A stretch of DNA of 64,000 bases from Plantibacter flavus (GTDB taxonomy: Bacteria > Actinomycetota > Actinomycetes > Actinomycetales > Microbacteriaceae), in NCBI RefSeq assembly GCF_002024505.1, contig NZ_CP019402.1, positions 1,426,001 to 1,490,000 of the forward strand, in the 5' to 3' direction. The translations under genes were made by a program, and so were the position numbers. Position 1 is the stretch's first letter. Every line of letters starts with the position of its first letter. Shown here in pieces: positions 25,696-32,677 of this stretch. The notes below the pieces were generated by a model that searched no databases, was not told the origin of the DNA, and saw only the letters and a program-made list of their open reading frames with translations.

Positions 25696-26258
25696 GCGGC
25701 CAGTGCCGGCCAGAGGACGGACAGGACCTGTTCCGCCCAGTCGTCGTCCATGTCGGCGCCGCGGACGAGCTGTCCGAGGACCGCGCCGAGGAGCAGGGTC
25801 GCGACGAGCCGGCCGTCGAGTCCGGGCTTCAGATCGCCGGTGGAGATCCGTTCGTCGACCAGGTTGGACAGCGCGCGCGCCCGGTTCCTCGTGAGGTCGC
25901 GGAGCAGCGTCGAGAACTCGGGGTCGTCCTGGAGCAGGATCGACGCGATCGTGCCCCGGCCCACCACGTCCTCGATCATCGCCCGGGCTTCGTGGAGCAG
26001 CCAGGTGAAGGTGTCGTAGGTCGAGAGGTTCTCGGGGATCTCGACCGGAGTCTCCATGGCGCGGGCGACGGCCGCCGTGAGCAGCTCCGAGCGGTTGCGG
26101 TACCGCCGATAGATCGTCGTCTTCGCCACGCCGGTGGTCTCCGCGACCGCCTCGATGTTGACGGCGACCGAGCCGCGCGAGCGCATGAGGTCGAGGGCTG
26201 CGTCGAGGATGCGGTCGCTCATCTGCTGAGCGCGGGAGACGCGTCGGGAGACGGGCAC
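25692..26258 (-). CDS. TetR-family regulator of the lipid island
   Basis: A 188-aa repressor. The N-terminal helix-turn-helix is SDRILDAALDLMRSRGSVAV through TTGVAKTTIYRRYRNRSELL; the remainder is a helical ligand/dimer domain. The GTG start is chosen because GGAGGAGG lies 7 nt upstream; earlier in-frame starts would run into the palindromic operator. It is co-translated with the lipid kinase. Regulation of its own promoter is likely because a 29-bp inverted repeat lies 46 bp upstream. A similar half-site at 21.37 kb suggests it also controls the divergent ether-lipid operons. A lipid or acyl-CoA inducer is a guess. Confidence 0.82.
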   Translation of the reverse strand: MPVSRRVSRAQQMSDRILDAALDLMRSRGSVAVNIEAVAETTGVAKTTIYRRYRNRSELLTAAVARAMETPVEIPENLSTYDTFTWLLHEARAMIEDVVGRGTIASILLQDDPEFSTLLRDLTRNRARALSNLVDERISTGDLKPGLDGRLVATLLLGAVLGQLVRGADMDDDWAEQVLSVLWPALAA

Positions 26259-26303
26259 CGACCAACCTCCTCCGCGCGACGCCGGAGTCCGGTCGGATCG
26301 GTC

Positions 26304-26332
26304 CATTGCGCTACGCCCACCGTAGCGCAATG
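26304..26332. promoter_or_regulatory. Perfect inverted repeat, probable TetR operator
   Basis: CATTGCGCTACG and CGTAGCGCAATG are perfect 12-bp inverted arms separated by CCCAC. The site lies 46 bp before the tetR start and contains a TACGGT sequence on the reverse strand that could be the -10 box, so repressor binding would block tetR and lipid kinase expression. Confidence 0.8.
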
Positions 26333-26374
26333 GGCTGTGCGCGCATAGGGACGGCCCCGGTGACGGTCCGGTCG

Positions 26375-27250
26375 TCAGTCCCAGCGAGGGTCGTCCGGGT
26401 CGGGGGAGTCCTCGCCGTCGGCGTCGGTCATGATCGTCGCGCCGTCGATCCAGGCCGTCAGGGCGTCACCGTGTAGCTGCTCGGGGGCGGGAGCGCCGAA
26501 GAGCTGCGGGTGCGTCACGGCCGCGAGCGGTGCGTCGCTCGCGAAGACGACGACGTTGCCGAGCGGCCCCTCGTCGTCGACCGGATCGAAGTCGAGGACG
26601 ACGGCGACGTGGGCGAACACGGCTCGCAGCGTCGCCGCCTGGCGTCGCGAGTAGTCGAACGGGCTGCCGTCGAGCAGGTTCACCGCGATCACGCCGTCGT
26701 CCGCCGAGCGCGCCGCCACGCGGCGGTAGAACTCGAGGCTCGCGACCCGACGGTGGATCACCGCCGCATCCCAGAGGTCGACGACGGTCACCTTCGCGTC
26801 CCGCCACGCTGTGACGTCCGCGCCGGTGGTGGCGGCTTCGTCGATCAGCTCGTCCGCGACGGCCCTGGCGTCACCGAAGCGGACCTCGACCCGATGACCG
26901 TCCGGGAGCGGCAGCGCCTCCAGCATCCCGGTGAACAGCTCCGGTTCAAACTCGACGACGAGCTGCGGCGATCCCGGACGCGTCGCCTGGACGTAGCGGG
27001 GGAGCGTCAGCGCTCCGGCTCCGAGGTGGACGACGAAGAGCTCCTCGCCCGCCGGGGCCTCGGCGTCGATCACTCGTGCGATGTGCCGGATGTACGGGTA
27101 CTCGAGCGAGCGGGGATCCACGAGGGAGACCACCGACTGCGGGATGTCGTCGACGCTGAGTTCGTAGCGCAGTGTCCGCTTGTCGAGGAGGGTGATCCGG
27201 GCGTCGCGGCCGCCGAACGGCAGTCGGCGGGAACGGGAGAACAGAGGCAC
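26375..27250 (-). CDS. Spermidine synthase-like methyltransferase-fold protein
   Basis: A 291-aa protein of the spermidine-synthase-like group. FVVHLGAGALTLPRYV resembles the nucleotide-binding loop, LVVEFEPEL the acidic residue after strand 2, and VRFGDARAVADEL and DAKVTVVDLWDAA the active-site region with acidic residues. The N-terminal domain (LRYELSVDDIPQSVVSLVDPRSLEYPYIRHIARVI is split by loops) replaces the usual tetramerisation domain. True aminopropyltransferase activity is doubtful because no polyamine genes are nearby. The GTG start has no ribosome binding site but a TAGGCT box 6 nt upstream. The acidic C-terminus (DADGEDSPDPDDP) is unusual. Confidence 0.75.
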   Translation of the reverse strand: MPLFSRSRRLPFGGRDARITLLDKRTLRYELSVDDIPQSVVSLVDPRSLEYPYIRHIARVIDAEAPAGEELFVVHLGAGALTLPRYVQATRPGSPQLVVEFEPELFTGMLEALPLPDGHRVEVRFGDARAVADELIDEAATTGADVTAWRDAKVTVVDLWDAAVIHRRVASLEFYRRVAARSADDGVIAVNLLDGSPFDYSRRQAATLRAVFAHVAVVLDFDPVDDEGPLGNVVVFASDAPLAAVTHPQLFGAPAPEQLHGDALTAWIDGATIMTDADGEDSPDPDDPRWD

Positions 27251-27256
27251 CCGTGC

Positions 27257-27262
27257 AGCCTA
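27257..27262 (-). promoter_or_regulatory. -10 box (TAGGCT) of the spermidine synthase-like gene
   Basis: TAGGCT on the reverse strand ends 6 nt before the GTG start, implying a leaderless message. It is divergent from the ABC-F promoter 35 bp away. Confidence 0.55.
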
Positions 27263-27296
27263 CGGTGCACGGGCGGTGCTCGACGCCCGGGCCCGG

Positions 27297-27302
27297 TATC
27301 GT
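27297..27302 (+). promoter_or_regulatory. -10 box (TATCGT) of the ABC-F gene
   Basis: TATCGT ends 9 nt before the ATG, slightly longer than the usual 6-7 nt here; a leaderless or very short leader is likely. Confidence 0.45.
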
Positions 27303-27311
27303 TGACCGGAT

Positions 27312-29111
27312 ATGGCACACCTTCTCGGCGCTGAAGCGCTCCACCTCGAGTACCCGACCAAGGTCGTCTTCGACGGCATCACGATCGGGGTGAACGAGGG
27401 CGACCGCATCGGCATCGTCGGCCGCAACGGCGACGGCAAGTCCACGCTCCTCGGCCTCCTCGCCGGCCGCAAGGAGCCCGACTCCGGCCGCGTGACGGTG
27501 CGCAACGGCGTCACGGTCGGCGTGCTCGACCAGTCCGACACCCTCGACCACGACAAGACCGTCGGCCAGACCATCGTCGGCGGCTTCGACGAGCACGAGT
27601 GGGCGGGCGACCCGAAGGTCCGCGACGTCATCTCCGGCCTCGCCTCCGACATCGCCTGGGACGCCCTCGTCGCCGACCTCAGCGGTGGGCAGCGTCGCCG
27701 GGTCGCGCTCGCCGCCCTGCTCGTGGGCGACCACGACATCCTCTTCCTCGACGAGCCCACGAACCACCTCGACGTCGAGGGCATCACCTGGCTCGCGCAG
27801 CACCTCAACCGCCGCTGGTCGAAGAACTCCGGCGGCCTGCTCGTCGTGACCCACGACCGGTGGTTCCTCGACGCCATCTGCACGGCCACGTGGGAGGTGC
27901 ACGACCGCGTCGTCGAACCCTTCGAAGGCGGGTACGCGGCCTACGTCCTGCAGCGCGTCGAGCGCGATCGCTCCGCCGCGGTCTCCGAGGCCAAGCGCCA
28001 GAACCTCATGAAGAAGGAGCTCGCCTGGCTGCGCCGCGGCGCTCCCGCCCGGACGGCCAAGCCGAAGTTCCGGATCGAGGCCGCCAACGCGCTCATCGCC
28101 GACGAGCCGCCCGTGCGCAACACGGTCGAGCTGGCCGGCATGGCGACCGCCCGCCTGGGCAAGGACGTCGTCGACATCCTCGACGTCACCGTGTCCTACG
28201 GCGACCGGACAATCATCAAGGACGTCGAGTGGCGCATCGCCCCGGGCGAGCGCACCGGCATCCTCGGCGTGAACGGCGCCGGCAAGTCCACCCTGCTCGG
28301 GCTCGTCACGGGCGAGGTCGAAGCGACCGAGGGTCGTGTCAAGCGTGGCAAGACCGTCCAGGTCGCGACACTCACGCAACAGCTCGACGAGCTCGCCGAG
28401 TACGAGCAGGACCGCGTGAGCGACGTCATCGGGCGGAAGCGCACGAGCTACGTCGCCGGTGGCAAGGAGATGACCCCGGGGCAGCTGCTCGAACGCCTCG
28501 GCTTCACGAGCGCTCAGCTCTCCACCCCCGTGAAGGACCTCTCGGGTGGTCAGCGCCGCCGCCTGCAGCTCCTGCTCATCCTCCTCGACGAGCCGAACGT
28601 CCTCGTGCTCGACGAACCGACCAACGACCTCGACACCGACATGCTCGCCGCCATGGAGGACCTCCTCGACTCGTGGCCGGGCACGCTGCTCGTCGTCTCG
28701 CACGACCGGTACTTCCTCGAGCGGGTGACCGACCAGCAGTACGCGATCATGGACGGCCACTTCCGGCACCTGCCCGGCGGCATCGACCAGTACCTGGAGC
28801 TCAACGCCGGGACGGCCGGCAGTCGCTCGCAGGAGCACGACCGACCGACGGCCTCCGGCGGCGGCCCGACCAAGAAGACGCCGAAGCTGAGCGGTGCGGA
28901 GCTCCGGAACGCGCAGCAGGAGATCAAGGCGATCGACCGCAAGCTCCACAAGCTCAACGGCCAGATCGAGCAGGCCCACGAGAAGGTCGCGGTCCACGAC
29001 CAGAGCGACTTCGCCGGGATCACCGCGCTCGGTGCCAAGATCCAGGCCATGTACGGCGAGATCGCCGACCTCGAAGTCCGCTGGCTGGAGCTCTCCGAGC
29101 TCGTCGAGTAG
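27312..29111 (+). CDS. ABC-F family ATPase (Uup-like)
   Basis: Soluble protein (599 aa) with two ABC cassettes and no membrane domain. Cassette one has GRNGDGKST near residues 37-45, DLSGGQRRRVALAALL and FLDEPTNHLD. Cassette two has GVNGAGKST, DLSGGQRRRLQLLLIL and VLDEPTNDLD. An interdomain linker rich in basic residues (KKELAWLRRGAPARTAKPKF) matches the ribosome-contacting P-site-tRNA interaction motif. The C-terminal coiled coil from about residue 525 (ELRNAQQEIKAIDRKLHKL) is Uup-like. Such proteins act on stalled ribosomes; there is no evidence for a specific antibiotic-resistance role. Confidence 0.88.
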   Translation: MAHLLGAEALHLEYPTKVVFDGITIGVNEGDRIGIVGRNGDGKSTLLGLLAGRKEPDSGRVTVRNGVTVGVLDQSDTLDHDKTVGQTIVGGFDEHEWAGDPKVRDVISGLASDIAWDALVADLSGGQRRRVALAALLVGDHDILFLDEPTNHLDVEGITWLAQHLNRRWSKNSGGLLVVTHDRWFLDAICTATWEVHDRVVEPFEGGYAAYVLQRVERDRSAAVSEAKRQNLMKKELAWLRRGAPARTAKPKFRIEAANALIADEPPVRNTVELAGMATARLGKDVVDILDVTVSYGDRTIIKDVEWRIAPGERTGILGVNGAGKSTLLGLVTGEVEATEGRVKRGKTVQVATLTQQLDELAEYEQDRVSDVIGRKRTSYVAGGKEMTPGQLLERLGFTSAQLSTPVKDLSGGQRRRLQLLLILLDEPNVLVLDEPTNDLDTDMLAAMEDLLDSWPGTLLVVSHDRYFLERVTDQQYAIMDGHFRHLPGGIDQYLELNAGTAGSRSQEHDRPTASGGGPTKKTPKLSGAELRNAQQEIKAIDRKLHKLNGQIEQAHEKVAVHDQSDFAGITALGAKIQAMYGEIADLEVRWLELSELVE

Positions 29112-29248
29112 CCCACTCGGCGCACGCCGATCCGTCGATCGTCGCTCTGTTCCGAAGTGTTACGCACCGGTTCGTCATCCCTGCTAGGCCGACGTACCGT
29201 CGAATCAGCGTCCACCGGCGCGCACCACCCGAAAGAGGAATCACAGCA

Positions 29249-30157
29249 ATGACCTTCTCGAAGAAGCTTCTGGCCGGACTGGCCATCATCCCCGCCCTCG
29301 CGCTCCTCGCCGGATGCGCCGGCGGCGCAGGCTCAGGCGCCGCCGCCGAAGACAAGGGCACCGAGGCGAACCCCGTCAAGATCGGTGTCGTCGGCGCGAG
29401 CGACCCCTACTGGGAGACGTACAAGGAGGCCGCCGAGAAGGAGGGCATCTTCGTCGACATCGTCGACTTCGGCGAGTACACGCAGCCGAACCCGGCGCTC
29501 ACCGAGGGCGAGATCGACCTCAACCAGTTCCAGCACATCGTCTACCTCGCGCAGTACAACGAGGCCTCCGGTGAGGACCTCACGCCCATCGGCTCGACGG
29601 CGATCTACCCCCTCGGCCTCTACTCCACTAAGGTCGACAGCGTCAAGGACATCAAGAAGGGCGACACGATCGCCATCCCGAACGACGAGAGCAACCAGGC
29701 TCGTGCGCTCCTCGTCCTGCAGTCCGCAGGCCTGCTGGAGCTGAAGGACGGCGGCAACATCTTCTCGACGCCCGACGACATCATCGCCGACAAGTCGAAG
29801 GTCACCGTCACCTCGCTCGAGGCCTCACTGACGCCGACCTCGCTGCCCGACGTCACCGGCGCGATCATCAACAACGACTTCATCAACGACTCCGGTCTGA
29901 AGGCGTCCGACGCGATCGCGGAGGACGACCCGTCCGACCCGAACGCGCTGCCGTACGTCAACATCTTCGCCGCGAAGGCCGCCGACGCCGACAACGAGAC
30001 GTACGCGAAGCTCGTGAAGATCTACCAGGACACGAAGTCCGTCGTCGACGGCGTCGTGGAGAACTCCGGCGGTACCGCGGTTCCGCTCAAGACCCCGGTC
30101 AAGGACCTCGTGAAGTCGCTCGAGACCGTCCAGAAGGACATCAAGGCCAAGGGCTGA
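29249..30157 (+). CDS. metQ: Methionine ABC transporter substrate-binding lipoprotein
   Basis: A 302-aa NlpA/MetQ lipoprotein. The signal peptide MTFSKKLLAGLAIIPALALL ends in the lipobox LLAGC, so it is anchored to the outer face of the membrane. KIGVVGASDPYWETYKEAA and GEIDLNQFQHIVYLAQYN are standard MetQ motifs; the binding cleft includes IPNDESNQARALLVLQ. AAAGAGG precedes the ATG. It heads the metQNI operon and is separated from metN by a long hairpin. Methionine (or its D-isomer) is the expected cargo, in keeping with metY elsewhere in the window. Confidence 0.93.
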   Translation: MTFSKKLLAGLAIIPALALLAGCAGGAGSGAAAEDKGTEANPVKIGVVGASDPYWETYKEAAEKEGIFVDIVDFGEYTQPNPALTEGEIDLNQFQHIVYLAQYNEASGEDLTPIGSTAIYPLGLYSTKVDSVKDIKKGDTIAIPNDESNQARALLVLQSAGLLELKDGGNIFSTPDDIIADKSKVTVTSLEASLTPTSLPDVTGAIINNDFINDSGLKASDAIAEDDPSDPNALPYVNIFAAKAADADNETYAKLVKIYQDTKSVVDGVVENSGGTAVPLKTPVKDLVKSLETVQKDIKAKG

Positions 30158-30170
30158 TCCGACGTTCAGC

Positions 30171-30211
30171 GCGTTCCTGTGGGAGGCTGTCATCCGCTCC
30201 CACAGGAACGC
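30171..30211 (+). promoter_or_regulatory. Intercistronic hairpin between metQ and metN
   Basis: GCGTTCCTGTGGGAG and CTCCCACAGGAACGC are perfect 15-bp arms around an 11-nt loop, 13 nt after the metQ stop. Such a structure can stabilise or partly terminate the metQ message, giving more binding protein than ATPase. No separate promoter for metN is obvious. Confidence 0.85.
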
Positions 30212-30260
30212 TTCGTCGTTCCACCGCCTCCTGATCACCCGACACACCGAGGACACCCCC

Positions 30261-31289
30261 ATGCCACTCGTCAGCCTCCGAGACGTCGCCAAGCGCTATC
30301 CGTCTCCGCAGAAGGGCGCCGCGCCGATCGCCGCGATCGACGGCGTCGACCTCGACATCGAGGCCGGTGACGTCTTCGGGATCATCGGCTACTCGGGAGC
30401 CGGGAAGTCGACGCTCGTCCGCCTCATCAACGCGCTCGAGCCCGCGACGTCGGGGAGCATCGTCGTCGACGGCACCGAGGTGACGACGCTCTCGGAGCGC
30501 GGCCTCCGCGACCTCCGACTCGGCATCGGGATGATCTTCCAGCAGTTCAACCTCTTCAACTCCAAGTCTGTGCGGAAGAACATCGCGTACCCGCTCGAGG
30601 TCGCCGGACGCCCCCGCGCGGAGATCCGCACCCGCGTCGAGGAGCTGCTGAAATTCGTCGGGCTGGCCGACAAGGCCGACAACTACCCCGACCAGCTCTC
30701 CGGCGGACAGAAGCAGCGCGTCGGCATCGCTCGCGCGCTCGCGACCTCGCCCCGGATCCTGCTCGCGGACGAGGCGACGAGCGCCCTCGACCCCGAGACC
30801 ACGCAGGAGGTCCTCGCGCTGCTCAAGCAGGTGAACCGCGATCTCGGCGTGACCATCGTCGTGATCACCCACGAGATGGAGGTGATCCAGTCGCTCGCGA
30901 CGAAGGTCGCCGTCATGGAGCGCGGCAAGGTCATCGAACAGGGCGACGTCTTCGAGGTGTTCTCCGACCCGCAGCACGCCGCGTCCAAGCGCTTCGTGTC
31001 GACGGTCATCAAGGGCGTCCCGTCACCGGCCGAGCTGTCGGTGCTCAAGGAACGACACGTCGGGCGCATCGTCACCCTGTCCTTCCGCGACGGCGACGCC
31101 TCGCAGGCGGGCGTCTTCCTCACGCTCGCGCAGGCGGGCGTCGACTTCGAGCTCGTGTACGGCGGGATCAACGACATCCAGGGTCGCGCGTTCGGCCACC
31201 TGACGCTCGCCCTCCGCGGCGACGACCAGACGATCGACGGAGCGCTGACCGCCATCGGATCCCAGGCGACCGTGACGGAGGTGCGCTGA
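30261..31289 (+). CDS. metN: Methionine ABC transporter ATPase
   Basis: A 342-aa cytoplasmic ATPase of the methionine importer. Walker A GYSGAGKSTLVR, Q-loop IFQQFNLFNSKSV, signature LSGGQKQRVGIARAL, Walker B ILLADEATSALD and the H-loop VVITHEMEV are all present. The last 80 residues form the NIL domain, which binds methionine and shuts the transporter down when internal methionine is high. Its stop is 1 nt from the metI start. Confidence 0.95.
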   Translation: MPLVSLRDVAKRYPSPQKGAAPIAAIDGVDLDIEAGDVFGIIGYSGAGKSTLVRLINALEPATSGSIVVDGTEVTTLSERGLRDLRLGIGMIFQQFNLFNSKSVRKNIAYPLEVAGRPRAEIRTRVEELLKFVGLADKADNYPDQLSGGQKQRVGIARALATSPRILLADEATSALDPETTQEVLALLKQVNRDLGVTIVVITHEMEVIQSLATKVAVMERGKVIEQGDVFEVFSDPQHAASKRFVSTVIKGVPSPAELSVLKERHVGRIVTLSFRDGDASQAGVFLTLAQAGVDFELVYGGINDIQGRAFGHLTLALRGDDQTIDGALTAIGSQATVTEVR

Positions 31290-31290
31290 C

Positions 31291-31950
31291 ATGGACGCAC
31301 TGATCGATCTGCTCCCGAAGCTCGGCGACGCGACCGTCGAGACCCTCTACCTCGTCTCCTTCAGCCTGCTCTTCGGTGGGATCGCCGGACTCGTCGTCGG
31401 CACCGGGCTCTACGTGACGCGGCCCGGCAACCTGTACTCGCACCCGGTGCTCTACGGCGTGCTCAACGTGATCGTGAACATCTTCCGGCCGATCCCGTTC
31501 ATCATCTTCCTCGCGGCCGCCCAGCCGCTCTCACGACTCGTGATCGGCACCGGCATCGGTGCGAACGCCTTCATCTTCATCATCTCCCTGGCGGCGACCT
31601 TCGGCATCAGCCGCATCGTCGAGCAGAACCTGCTGACCGTGTCGCCCGGTGTCATCGAGGCCTCGCGTGCCGCGGGAGCGAGCCGGCTCCGGACGCTGCT
31701 GAGCATCGTCCTCCCGGAGGCGCTCGGTCCGCTGATCCTCGGCTACACCTTCGTGTTCGTGGTCATCGTCGACATGTCGGCGGTCGCGGGCTTCATCGGC
31801 GGCGGTGGGCTCGGTGCCTTCGCCATCCAGTACGGCTTCCGCCAGTTCGAGCCGGTCGTCACGTGGGCCGCGGTGATCATCATCATCCTGCTCGTGCAGC
31901 TCATCCAGTTCTTCGGCAACTGGCTGGCCCGGAAGATCCTCCGCCGCTAG
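31291..31950 (+). CDS. metI: Methionine ABC transporter permease
   Basis: A 219-aa permease with five hydrophobic segments and the ABC coupling motif EASRAAGASRLRTLLSIVLPEALGPL (EAA loop) that docks on MetN. VVDMSAVAGFIGGGGLG is a typical MetI signature. The stop is immediately next to the stop of the convergent marR-type gene (TAG and CTA adjoin), with no room for a classical terminator. Confidence 0.94.
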   Translation: MDALIDLLPKLGDATVETLYLVSFSLLFGGIAGLVVGTGLYVTRPGNLYSHPVLYGVLNVIVNIFRPIPFIIFLAAAQPLSRLVIGTGIGANAFIFIISLAATFGISRIVEQNLLTVSPGVIEASRAAGASRLRTLLSIVLPEALGPLILGYTFVFVVIVDMSAVAGFIGGGGLGAFAIQYGFRQFEPVVTWAAVIIIILLVQLIQFFGNWLARKILRR

Positions 31951-32445
31951 CTAGTCGAAGTCGAGGCTGAGCTTCCGCAGGAGGACGGTCAGTCGGGCCT
32001 GTTCGGTCGAGCTCAGCCCGTCGAGCAGGTCCGCCTCGGCGTCGACGAGGCGCGTGATGGCCGCGTCGACCGTGTTGAGTCCCGCGTTCGTCATCTGCAC
32101 GAGGATGCCGCGGCCGTCGTTGGGGTCGCCCTGGCGTTCGACGAGTCCGCGCTCGACGAGGCGGTCGATGCGGTTCGTCATCGTGCCGCTCGAGACGAGC
32201 GTCTGGAGCAGGAGGGCCTTCGGACTCAGCCGGTAGGGGGAGCCGGCGCGACGGAGCGCCGCGAGGACGTCGAACTCCCACGGCTCCAGGTTCGACCGGG
32301 TGAAGGCCGCCCGCCGCGCACGGTCGAGGTGGCGTGACAGCCGGGCGACACGGGAGAGGATCTGGAGGGGCGAGAAGTCGAGGTCCGGGCGCTCGCGGTT
32401 CCAGGCGTCGACGATCCGGTCGACCTCATCGGTGCTAGCTGGCAT
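31951..32445 (-). CDS. MarR-family transcriptional regulator
   Basis: A 164-aa winged-helix regulator. The DNA-binding core is LEPWEFDVLAALRRAGSPYRLSPKALLLQTLVSSGTMTNRIDRLVERGLVERQ (shown only as a span of residues 60-112 in practice), followed by the wing GDPNDGRGILVQMT. MarR proteins repress efflux or catabolic genes and respond to small phenolics or oxidants; no divergent target other than tRNA-Gln lies nearby. The ATG is preceded by GATAAT at 6 nt, so the transcript is probably leaderless. Confidence 0.88.
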   Translation of the reverse strand: MPASTDEVDRIVDAWNRERPDLDFSPLQILSRVARLSRHLDRARRAAFTRSNLEPWEFDVLAALRRAGSPYRLSPKALLLQTLVSSGTMTNRIDRLVERGLVERQGDPNDGRGILVQMTNAGLNTVDAAITRLVDAEADLLDGLSSTEQARLTVLLRKLSLDFD

Positions 32446-32451
32446 CCCACC

Positions 32452-32457
32452 ATTATC
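32452..32457 (-). promoter_or_regulatory. -10 box (GATAAT) of the marR-type gene
   Basis: GATAAT on the reverse strand ends 6 nt before the ATG; leaderless transcription is likely. Confidence 0.6.
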
Positions 32458-32559
32458 GAGGCACGGAAGCCGGTCGGCCTGAATCGGGCGACGGGTGCTG
32501 AATCGATGGTCGTCCATCCATGGCAGAATTGACCACGCCGCCCGGCCTCCGGGTGGTGG

Positions 32560-32631
32560 TCCGCCATAGTGTAACGGCAGCACGGCAGCCTTTGGAGCTG
32601 TTCGGTCCAGGTTCGAATCCTGGTGGCGGAG
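32560..32631 (+). tRNA. tRNA-Gln (anticodon TTG)
   Basis: 72-nt cloverleaf. The acceptor stem is TCCGCCA with TGGCGGA, the anticodon arm GCAGC-CTTTGGA-GCTGT gives anticodon TTG (reads CAA), and the T arm is CCAGG-TTCGAAT-CCTGG. The discriminator base is G and CCA is not encoded. It lies directly upstream of glmU. Confidence 0.95.
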
Positions 32632-32677
32632 CGACCGATCACCGACCGGGCGAGTCCCGGACCGAGGGGGAGCACAC

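Noticed and set aside
29112..29248. SAM riboswitch or T-box before metQ
   Set aside because: The 137-nt leader has no S-box core motifs, no K-turn and no T-box sequence, and metY lacks a leader altogether.
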